From positions 1 to 45,000 of the forward strand of contig JALELZ010000008.1 in the NCBI GenBank assembly GCA_022768465.1: 45,000 bases of DNA, given 5' to 3'. Shown here in pieces: positions 16,117 through 23,031 of this stretch. The position numbers and the translations under genes are program-made. How positions within the stretch are numbered: position 1 is the first letter of the stretch; every line of letters begins with the position of its first letter. Below the pieces are notes generated by a model. The model was not told where the DNA came from. It saw only the letters and a program-made list of their open reading frames with translations, and searched no databases. The DNA comes from Lachnospiraceae bacterium (GTDB lineage Bacteria > Bacillota > Clostridia > Lachnospirales > Lachnospiraceae).

Positions 16117-16361
16117 TGTTCTTTGCTCGCCAAATAGATAAATTCCCTCGCCTGCAAGCAGTCTCGTCATTTATCTGCTTGATGTTTTTTTTCTCTTTAT
16201 GAATAATACGCGTTTTTCGCCCTTCGGGCTCCCAAAACGCTCAGAACATTCGCAATCCGGACTTTCGTCCTTCTTGCTCATGTCCTTTGCTCGCCAAATA
16301 GATAAATCGCTCTCACTGCAAGCAGGTTCGCAATTTATCTGCTTGGCGAGCTATTATTCAT
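16117..16361. repeat. Nested palindromic repeat element between ruvX and the DUF1292 gene
   Basis: Two copies of one hairpin unit lie about 160 bp apart. Unit 1 pairs 16131-16143 with 16169-16181; unit 2 pairs 16289-16307 with 16333-16351 (17 of 19 positions). Both share the stretch TTTGCTCGCCAAATAGATAA and both carry an inner CTGC-AA-GCAG hairpin. Between them is a nested hairpin (GCGTTTT 16210-16216 with AAAACGC 16234-16240, enclosing GCCC-TTC-GGGC) and a GGAC-TTTC-GTCC hairpin (16259-16270). ATGAATAATA at 16199-16208 has its inverse at 16352-16361. Unit 1 is followed by T8 on the plus strand. Unit 2 overlaps the last codons of ruvX. Confidence 0.75.
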
Positions 16362-16781
16362 GTAGTCTTCCAATATCAATGCGGCTGCAATTTTATCTAT
16401 GTATTGTTTTCGCTCGCTTGATACTATTCCTGATTCTTCAAGTATTTCGTCCGCTCCTACGGTGGACAGTCTTTCATCCCACAATACTACCGGGATATTA
16501 AGGCCATCCATTTCAAGTCTGTGCTCCAGCATTTTTTTAAATTCCGCTGATTTTTCCGCTCTTTCACCTCTTGTATCATCCATATTAAGCGGTTCTCCGA
16601 GTACGATGAGCTCTACATCATTCTGCACAGCAATCTCTACTATCCTGCGCAGTGTCGGGCGGAGCTTTCCTTCCTTATCACGCTTAATGGTTTCAAAAGG
16701 TGATGCTATGGTCTTGAGCGGATCGCTCAATGCTGTTCCTGTGGTCTTGGATCCAAAATCAAGTCCGAGAATTCTTCCCAA
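16335..16781 (-). CDS. ruvX: YqgF/RuvX-type Holliday-junction resolvase-like protein
   Basis: About 149 residues of the RNase H-like YqgF fold: GLDFGSKTTG near the N-terminus, VLGEP in the middle, WDERLST and DKIAAALILEDYM at the end. Homologues act in 16S rRNA processing and are proposed Holliday-junction resolvases. The start is taken as TTG at 16781, with AAAGGAG only 5 bases upstream, giving a typical N-terminus; a GTG at 16799 lies against a hairpin and has no ribosome site. The last codons (SSPSR) fall inside the palindromic repeat, so the C-terminus was probably rewritten by it. Confidence 0.9.
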   Translation of the reverse strand: MGRILGLDFGSKTTGTALSDPLKTIASPFETIKRDKEGKLRPTLRRIVEIAVQNDVELIVLGEPLNMDDTRGERAEKSAEFKKMLEHRLEMDGLNIPVVLWDERLSTVGADEILEESGIVSSERKQYIDKIAAALILEDYMNNSSPSR

Positions 16782-16807
16782 GTTTTCTCCTTTCAACACA
16801 CAAAGAA

Positions 16808-16837
16808 AATGCCGTTTTTTAAAGCGGCATTTTGAAT
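16808..16837 (-). terminator. Hairpin between ireB and ruvX
   Basis: Arms AAAATGCCG and CGGCATTTT (16807-16815 and 16825-16833) form a strong stem with A- and T-rich flanks on both sides. It lies after ireB and just before the ruvX ribosome site, so it may end or attenuate transcription into ruvX. Confidence 0.55.
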
Positions 16838-16882
16838 ATTCACTTTTTCAATTGTGATCCTTTCTATCAGCTTATTAAAGCA

Positions 16883-17146
16883 TCAGCTCAGTCTTGTCTC
16901 GACATAAGCTGCCATCAGCTCCTCAAGTATCTCGTCACGTTCAACCTTCATTATGAGACTTCTTGCATTCTTATAGCTGGTGATATAGGTTGGATCACCT
17001 GACATGATATATCCGACTATCTGATTAATAGGATCATAGCCCTTCTCTGTCAGAGCGCCATAAACCTGCTTAAGCACCTCTGCTGTGTTAAGCTGCTCAC
17101 CTTCATTGATATGCTCAATAATCTGTGTGTTTTCGATATTTCTCAT
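16883..17146 (-). CDS. ireB: IreB family regulatory protein
   Basis: 87 residues, matching the IreB/UPF0297 family along its whole length ([30 protein letters not shown], then [22 protein letters not shown]). In Enterococcus IreB is phosphorylated by the PASTA kinase IreK and affects cephalosporin resistance; that role is family knowledge. It lies 30 bp after mtaB and before ruvX, the standard Firmicutes order. The ATG has AAAGGA about 10 bases upstream. Confidence 0.93.
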   Translation of the reverse strand: MRNIENTQIIEHINEGEQLNTAEVLKQVYGALTEKGYDPINQIVGYIMSGDPTYITSYKNARSLIMKVERDEILEELMAAYVETRLS

Positions 17147-17176
17147 GTCATCACGTCCTTTTCTGATAATGTCATT

Positions 17177-18589
17177 TTACATTAATATAAGGCTCTCGTC
17201 TACTCCATTTTGCTGAATTAACTGTGAACTCATGCCTGTCACTATTTCATTAGTATGAAGATCAGAGCTTTCCTTAAGGCATCTTACATACTCTTTGGTA
17301 TAGCCTGTTTCATAGGTTTTTCCGTTTAATGTTATGAGCTCCTCTGAAAGGAAACTGCACTCTCTATCCAGATAATACTCTCTGAAATCATGTGAAAGCT
17401 TATTTGTGATATTTATAAGTCTTTCGCTTCTTTCTGACTTAACAGCCTCTGTTATCTGATTGTCCATGCGGTCGGCAGGTGTTCCGCGTCTTCTTGAATA
17501 TTTAAAGACATGCGCCTCATAAAAGCCTATTTTCTCAGCAAAATCACAGGTCTCTATGAAATTTTCCTCAGTCTCTCCGGGAAATCCCACTATTATATCA
17601 GTCGTTATTGCAGGATGCTCATATACGCTTTTAAGTATGTCGCAGCTTCTTAAATATTCTTCTGCAGTATAATGCCTGTTCATGCGCTTTAATATCTCAT
17701 CGCTTCCGGACTGCAGTGAAAGATGGAAATGCGGACAAAGCTTATCAAAGCTCTTCATCCTCTCAGCTGTTTCCTTAGTTATAAGTGTAGGTTCTAAGGA
17801 TCCGAGTCTTATGCGCTTGATGCCGTCTATCTCCTGAACACAGTCTATGAGTCTTAAGAGATCATCTCCCATGGATGTAAGGTGTATGCCTGTGATGACC
17901 ACTTCAGCAACACCGTTATTTGTAAGAGCCGTTATCTCTCTTACCGAATCCTCTACAGGTCTTGAATGGAGCTTGCCTCTTACATAAGGGATTATGCAGT
18001 AACTGCAGAACATATTGCAGCCGTCCTGAACCTTGATAAACGCTCTCGTATGACCGTCAAGCTGAGTAAGAAACATTTCATTTTTGTTTTGCTCCTGCCT
18101 ATTATCCTTTTTCTGAGGCGAAGCCTCACCGCAAGCTTCGGATTTCATCCTTAATACTTCTGAGCCGGTGCTCTTTTCCTCTTTCGTAGTGTCCTCTGAC
18201 TTAGCCTCTGTGATTTCGCCCTCAGCAATAAGCCTTTCTGTTATCAGCTCGCAGGCTCTTCCCTTATCCTTATTCGGCACAGCTAAATCTATAACCTTAT
18301 CTGCTATAAGCTCATCAAGCTTTTCATTTTTTATGGCATCATCAACATAGCAGCCTGCTGCCACTATAAGAGCATCCGGGCTCAGCTTTCTTGCACGTCT
18401 TAACATCTGCCTTGACTTTCGGTCTGCGATATTTGTCACCGTACATGTATTTATTATGTATACATCTGCTTTTTCTGTAAATGCATGCTCTGTAAAACCG
18501 GCCTTTTTCAGACTTTCAGCCATTGCATCAGATTCATATGTATTGACCTTGCAGCCCAGTGTATGTATCGCAAAAGAAAGTTCTTTCAT
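17177..18589 (-). CDS. mtaB: tRNA t6A37 methylthiotransferase MtaB
   Basis: 470 residues. The N-terminal UPF0004 domain has the three cluster Cys at 13, 49 and 80. The radical SAM site is CNMFCSYC (Cys191, 195, 198), and a TRAM-like domain closes the protein. MtaB adds a methylthio group to t6A at position 37 of tRNAs reading ANN codons. Residues 125-178 form a polar insertion rich in Lys, Glu and Ser between the first two domains, longer than usual. It probably leads the minus-strand series, followed 30 bp later by ireB. The start ATG follows AAGGATATAA. Confidence 0.92.
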   Translation of the reverse strand: MKELSFAIHTLGCKVNTYESDAMAESLKKAGFTEHAFTEKADVYIINTCTVTNIADRKSRQMLRRARKLSPDALIVAAGCYVDDAIKNEKLDELIADKVIDLAVPNKDKGRACELITERLIAEGEITEAKSEDTTKEEKSTGSEVLRMKSEACGEASPQKKDNRQEQNKNEMFLTQLDGHTRAFIKVQDGCNMFCSYCIIPYVRGKLHSRPVEDSVREITALTNNGVAEVVITGIHLTSMGDDLLRLIDCVQEIDGIKRIRLGSLEPTLITKETAERMKSFDKLCPHFHLSLQSGSDEILKRMNRHYTAEEYLRSCDILKSVYEHPAITTDIIVGFPGETEENFIETCDFAEKIGFYEAHVFKYSRRRGTPADRMDNQITEAVKSERSERLINITNKLSHDFREYYLDRECSFLSEELITLNGKTYETGYTKEYVRCLKESSDLHTNEIVTGMSSQLIQQNGVDESLILM

Positions 18590-18682
18590 TTATATCCTTA
18601 TCCAATCTTTATAATATTGTTATATCGTAACCGAATTATATTTCAGCATTTATCCGTTTTTCGATGCGATATTATTATCTTA

Positions 18683-19590
18683 TTAAACCGCTCCGGATTT
18701 CCTCTCAGGTGAGAATGCATCTCTTATCTTATACTGAATATCCGTAAGGCACTCCAGTAAAAGTGATGAGAATGCTCCGCAATCTCCGTTCATTATCATC
18801 TGCATGGCCTTTTCATGACTATAGGCCTTTTTGTAAACACGCTCACTTGTAAGCGCATCATATACATCTGCAAGCGCAACTATTTATGCCGAAATAGGGA
18901 TTTCATCTCCTTTAAGTCCGTCAGGATAACCCTTGCCGTCATATCTTTCATGATGCCAGCGGCATATATGCATTGCAGTCTTAATAAAAGGCTCATCCTC
19001 ATACTGCTTTAGATTTTTAAGAATATTCTCACCTATAACCGTATGCTGCTTCATTATCGCATATTCATCATCAGTAAGCCTGCCGTGCTTATTAAGTATC
19101 TTCTCATCAATGCCTATCTTTCCGATATCATGAAGTGCCGATGCTGACAGAAAGCTGAAGATTTGGAAATTCCGGAACTACAGCAGAATACACATTGTTT
19201 TTAATGCGATTAAGCATGATTCCGAAAGCATCCTTCTTTATATGCGGAACAACCAGTAAAAATTCATCTCCGCCATATCTGATCAGCATATCTGATTCAC
19301 GTATGATTTTTTTCATTGCCGAAACTGCCGTAGAAATATTCTATCTTTATCTTGGATTTTTTCTCTGCAAATGTCTCATTTACTATACATACAGCACATG
19401 GCTTATCTGCTCTTTTTTTGCAGAACATAACCCTTTCGGGCTTAATATCTTCAGCATTTTCTTCACGATTTCTTTCACAGCATTTATCATATTTTTGCGT
19501 TTCAAAACCATATGAATCACTGCTTGCGACTAGCTGTACAACGAAAAATATTTCTTTGTAAAGATCAATTTTTATCTTAGCCTCTTTTCT
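18683..19590 (-). pseudogene. Decayed GGDEF/HD-GYP cyclic-di-GMP signalling gene
   Basis: Pieces of one protein can be read on the minus strand in different frames. First comes a Cys-rich sensory fragment (ERVMFCKKRADKPCAVC, about 19380-19430); then a GGDEF piece ending LSVSIGT (19128-19316, with RYGGDEF); then, after a frame change, an HD-GYP domain (SALHDIGKIGIDE near 19135, HHERYDGKGYPDGL near 18930). An in-frame TAA interrupts ISA-IVALADVYDAL at about 18885. The second half of GGDEF has been lost by deletion. The product cannot be made whole. It occupies most of the 1.3-kb gap between mtaB and the first ATPase; 19590-19838 shows nothing recognisable. Confidence 0.8.
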
Positions 19591-19837
19591 TGTTTAATAA
19601 AGCAATTCTCTTATTTAAATCGGTATTTCTGTTATTTTACAATGCTGCCGCTTTAGGGTAAATGCATTTATCACAATTCTTACAAATTTTTCGCAATATG
19701 TCCGTAATGCTTTTTATTCTCTGACATTTTCATCCTCCGATCACAATAGGCATATTGTAATATATTTTCCTGATAAGGTCGATGAGATTATTTTAAACCC
19801 ATGATCAGAAAGCTTTTACGCGCATAACCAGAAACGT

Positions 19838-19876
19838 AAAATAACGCCCACATTCTATAGTGAGCGTTATTTTTTA
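19838..19876 (-). terminator. Intrinsic terminator after the first DUF4143 ATPase
   Basis: Arms AAAATAACGC (19838-19847) and GCGTTATTTT (19864-19873), extended by CAC/GTG, form a strong stem with U-rich ends in both directions. It lies about 7 bp past the ATPase stop. Confidence 0.75.
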
Positions 19877-19882
19877 TTAATT

Positions 19883-21178
19883 TCAAATGCAAAATGCTGC
19901 ATATAGAGGAACAATTTTTTTATTATCCTCAAATCCGAAATTTTTTGCAGAAAGCTTGATGGCATAATCCGGCTTATAAGTATCCATATAAATCTTTAAG
20001 CTCTTGGCTTTGGAATTATCTGCTGACTTGACCTCAATAGGAATGAGTTTTCCTTCTCGTTGAATGATAAAATCTATTTCAGCTCCGCGTTCAGACTCCC
20101 AATAGTAGGTACGGTAGCCATTAGTAGAAAGCTGCACGTTTACATAGTTCTCTGCCATCCCTCCCTTAAAGTCATTGATTTCATCGACCATATAAAGAAT
20201 ATCATTAGCTGCTAAATCTTTCTTTGCACAAAGTAACCCCAAGTCTGAAACATAAATTTTGAATGCATCAATATCACGGTAGTTTTCAAGTGGCTTTTTA
20301 ATTTGCTCCACCTTATAAACCTGTGACACAATACCAGACAAGCAAAGCCATTCAATCGCATTTTCAAATTCAGATGCTCGTCCGCCTTTTTTTATTAACT
20401 TGTATTGAAAACGAGTATTCTTTTTTGAGAGCTGAACAGTAATATTATCGAAAGCAAGTCTTGTTTTCTTGATTTCATTCAAGTTGTTATACTTGCTCAT
20501 ATCATTGAGATAGCTTGCAAGTATCGTGTCCTGCGTATGACGAATAAGAATATAATCCTTAGTTGCCGCAAATTGCAGCACGCACTCCGGCATACCGCCA
20601 ACTACAAGATATTGGCGATATAATTGCATCGCGGCGTCATGTAAAGCAGAAGGCAATGGTATATCAGTACAGAAACTCTTTCTTATCCGCTCTACTAAAT
20701 CTTCTTCTCCCAGAGCCAGCATAAACTCTTCCATATCCATAGGATAAAGAGTTTTCATATCCACCTTTCCTACAGGAAAAGAGAATCTCTCTCTGTTTAC
20801 TGCAACGCCGAGTAAACTGCCAGCGACAATAATATGATAATCAGGAGCATCCTCGCAAAAATATTTTAGCGAAGTCAATGCTCTTTCGCAGAGCTGTATT
20901 TCATCGAATACTATCAGAGTTTTTTCCTTTACGATAGTCTGACCTGCGATATGTGACAAAATCGGTATGAGATAATTAGGACTGATATTTTCTTCAAATG
21001 TTTCATTCAGCTTTGGGTTCGTTTCAAAATTGAAATATGCCACATTTTCATAACTGATGCGTCCAAATTCTAAAATAGAGTAAGTCTTTCCCACCTGTCT
21101 TGCACCTTGTAAAATAAGCGGCTTGCGATGCTCACTTTTTTTCCACGTTTCCAAAAAGCTCATGATTTTTCTATACAT
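19883..21178 (-). CDS. AAA_14/DUF4143 ATPase, copy 1
   Basis: 431 residues. Walker A is GARQVGKT (25-32) and Walker B LIVFDEIQ (88-95), followed by the sensor VAGS. The C-terminal DUF4143 part has a PD-(D/E)XK-like site: GAEIDFII then IPIEVKS (about 360-385). These proteins are frequent and variable in gut anaerobes, and no function is established. GGAGG lies 7 bases before the ATG, and a TATACT -10-like box lies just upstream near the edge of the duplicated ppdK tail. It stands as a single gene with its own terminator. Confidence 0.88.
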   Translation of the reverse strand: MYRKIMSFLETWKKSEHRKPLILQGARQVGKTYSILEFGRISYENVAYFNFETNPKLNETFEENISPNYLIPILSHIAGQTIVKEKTLIVFDEIQLCERALTSLKYFCEDAPDYHIIVAGSLLGVAVNRERFSFPVGKVDMKTLYPMDMEEFMLALGEEDLVERIRKSFCTDIPLPSALHDAAMQLYRQYLVVGGMPECVLQFAATKDYILIRHTQDTILASYLNDMSKYNNLNEIKKTRLAFDNITVQLSKKNTRFQYKLIKKGGRASEFENAIEWLCLSGIVSQVYKVEQIKKPLENYRDIDAFKIYVSDLGLLCAKKDLAANDILYMVDEINDFKGGMAENYVNVQLSTNGYRTYYWESERGAEIDFIIQREGKLIPIEVKSADNSKAKSLKIYMDTYKPDYAIKLSAKNFGFEDNKKIVPLYAAFCI

Positions 21179-21223
21179 ATGCAGTCCTCCTTAAAGGTAC
21201 TGGGTATAGTATAACAGAAATTC

Positions 21224-21363
21224 GTGCAGAAATCAGTGATTTCTGCGTGAATTTTTACACTAATCCACACGAATATTTTCTACTAACTTACACTATTTGA
21301 CGCGAATATCTCAACTTTTACAGCTTATCCTTCTTCCTTAATAGCCGCCTGTGCTGCCGCCAA
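21224..21363 (-). repeat. Duplicated 3' end of ppdK, orphan copy A
   Basis: This 140-bp stretch repeats 22887-23031 in the same orientation with 10 substitutions and one 5-base gap. It contains the last 12 ppdK codons (LAAAQAAIKEEG) with stop, plus about 100 bp of downstream DNA, but no rest of the gene: homology stops exactly at 21363. In the coding part the only change is synonymous. It includes a 21-bp palindrome at 21226-21246 (arms GCAGAAATCA, one-base centre). Together with copy B it brackets the second ATPase. Confidence 0.92.
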
Positions 21364-21377
21364 GTATCAATGTTTAT

Positions 21378-22631
21378 TTAAATATCCATGCTATCCGGCT
21401 TAAGAAGAAAGTCATAAACACTCATTACCAATATGCCTTCATCATTATAAAGCGGTGCCACAGCATCCTTTGTAATAATAATTTTTTTAAATCCATCGCC
21501 TGTATTCACTAATGAGCGTTGTTCCTGTTCCATCTTTTCTTTATCAGGTAATGCATAGGCTGATTGAATATAAAATCTCTTTGAACCTTTGTTGCAGACA
21601 AAATCCACTTCCAACTGTTTTCGAATCTTCTTACCATTTTTGTCAACTTCATTCACCACAACAACACCTACGTCCACATTATACCCACGAACTTTCAATT
21701 CGTTGAATATAATGTTCTCCATTGCGTGAGTCTCCTCAACCTGTCTAAAGTTAAGTCTTGCATTTCTAAGTCCCAGATCTGTAAAATAATACTTCGATGG
21801 AGTATTAATGTATTTTTTGCCCTTGATATCATATCGAATTGCGCTATCAATAAGAAATGAATCTTTAAGGTAATCTATATATTTGATTATGGTTTCTTTG
21901 CTTATAGTCTTGTTTTTAACACTTTTAAATGTCGCAGATAGCTTGCTTGGATTTGTAAGAGAACCAATTGCTGAGGATAAAATGTTCAGAAGTTCCTCTA
22001 ACTCTGCCTTATTTCGTATATTATTTCTTCCGGTAATATCAGAAATATAGGTCTCCTCAAATAGGGATTTTAAAAAATCAGATTTCTGATCAGCCGTTTC
22101 AAAACTCAATACAAGCGGTATTCCGCCAAACAGCACGTAATCCTTCCAGCCTTGTTGTAAATCACCATCATATACACTCATAAATTCGCTAAATGTTAGC
22201 GGATACATATGAACTTCATCTCCACGTCCGCGGAATTCTGTAATAATATCCTTCGACAAAAATTTCGCATTACTTCCTGTTACATATACATCTACATTTT
22301 TCTTTCTGCCAAGACTGTTAAGAACTGATTCAAAATCATCAAGCATCTGAACTTCATCTAATAGAACATAATGCATTCCGTCATCCGATATTTTTTCCAT
22401 TAGATATTGAAATAGAACTTCCGGATTTCTATACTTCTTATTTTCAAAAGAGTCAAATGCAATCTCAATAATATTGTTTTCATTAACCCCTTCTTTTTTC
22501 AGATACTCTTTAAAAAGGTTAAACAAAAGATATGATTTTCCGCATCTTCGCATACCTGTCACGACCTTAATTAATCCGTTATGGCTTTTTGAAATAAGAT
22601 TATTCAGATATATATCTCTACGTATTTCCAT
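21378..22631 (-). CDS. AAA_14/DUF4143 ATPase, copy 2, inside a duplicated ppdK tail
   Basis: 417 residues from the ATG at 22631, which has GGAG 8 bases upstream; an ATG at 22646 overlaps that site and is less likely. Walker A is GMRRCGKS (26-33), Walker B YVLLDEVQ (88-95), sensor VTGSNA. The C-terminal part has LEVDFVCNKG, then FYIQSAYA where copy 1 has IPIEVKS, so the nuclease-like Lys is replaced by Gln. It is only distantly related to copy 1. The gene ends 15 bp before copy A of the ppdK tail and has a complex control region upstream. It was probably inserted as a unit. Confidence 0.87.
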   Translation of the reverse strand: MEIRRDIYLNNLISKSHNGLIKVVTGMRRCGKSYLLFNLFKEYLKKEGVNENNIIEIAFDSFENKKYRNPEVLFQYLMEKISDDGMHYVLLDEVQMLDDFESVLNSLGRKKNVDVYVTGSNAKFLSKDIITEFRGRGDEVHMYPLTFSEFMSVYDGDLQQGWKDYVLFGGIPLVLSFETADQKSDFLKSLFEETYISDITGRNNIRNKAELEELLNILSSAIGSLTNPSKLSATFKSVKNKTISKETIIKYIDYLKDSFLIDSAIRYDIKGKKYINTPSKYYFTDLGLRNARLNFRQVEETHAMENIIFNELKVRGYNVDVGVVVVNEVDKNGKKIRKQLEVDFVCNKGSKRFYIQSAYALPDKEKMEQEQRSLVNTGDGFKKIIITKDAVAPLYNDEGILVMSVYDFLLKPDSMDI

Positions 22632-22650
22632 AATGTATCGCTCCATGACT

Positions 22651-22751
22651 TATTGAACAAAATTGCGGAATCCGCGTTTTTGTTCAATAGAATTATACAC
22701 CATAATATAAACTTAATCGACACCCTAATCGACATTTTTGCGGAATCCGCA
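22651..22751 (-). promoter_or_regulatory. Promoter and palindromic control region of the second ATPase
   Basis: On the minus strand a TATAAT box (22692-22697) lies 17 bases from a weak -35 (near 22715-22720). The -35 is covered by one of two TAATCGACA direct repeats (22714-22722 and 22726-22734). From about the transcription start to the ribosome site runs a 39-bp near-perfect palindrome (22651-22689, 17 of 19 paired) centred on GCGGAATCCGC. The same 11-mer recurs at 22740-22750 above the promoter. This layout suggests operator sites or a leader hairpin; the regulator is unknown. Confidence 0.65.
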
Positions 22752-22847
22752 TTTTTGTCTAATTCAAACATTTCTGAATATCTGTCTATAGATTGTTTTT
22801 TTGCAATGCATTATGCATATATAAGCGCAACAGCAATGAAAAGTAAG

Positions 22848-22880
22848 AAAATGCACTCGGTTTAATGCCGGGTGCATTTT
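22848..22880 (-). terminator. Hairpin terminator downstream of ppdK
   Basis: Arms AAAATGCACTCGG (22848-22860) and CCGGGTGCATTTT (22868-22880) pair at 12 of 13 positions with a 7-base loop. It has A/T flanks on both strands and lies about 110 bp past the ppdK stop, between ppdK and the ATPase promoter region. Confidence 0.65.
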
Positions 22881-22886
22881 CATTTT

Positions 22887-23031
22887 GTGCAGAAATGGAA
22901 TCAGCGATTTCTGCATGAATTTTTACACTAATCTACATGAATATTTTCTATTAACTTTCACTATTTGACACGAATGTCTCAACTTTTGCAGCTTATCCTT
23001 CTTCCTTAATAGCTGCCTGTGCTGCCGCCAA
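22887..23031 (-). repeat. 3' end of ppdK, copy B (attached to the intact gene)
   Basis: The partner of 21224-21363. It comprises the last 12 codons of the intact ppdK gene and about 106 bp after the stop. In place of the compact palindrome of copy A it has the same 8-bp arms (GCAGAAAT, ATTTCTGC) spread by a 10-base loop, owing to a 5-base gap difference. Confidence 0.92.

Noticed and set aside
16117-16361. CRISPR array
   Set aside because: There are only two repeat copies, they are imperfect hairpins about 160 bp apart, and no cas gene is present.
16199-16501. A 100-codon plus-strand open frame over the palindromic element
   Set aside because: It crosses hairpins and then runs antisense through ruvX; it has no homology signal or ribosome site.
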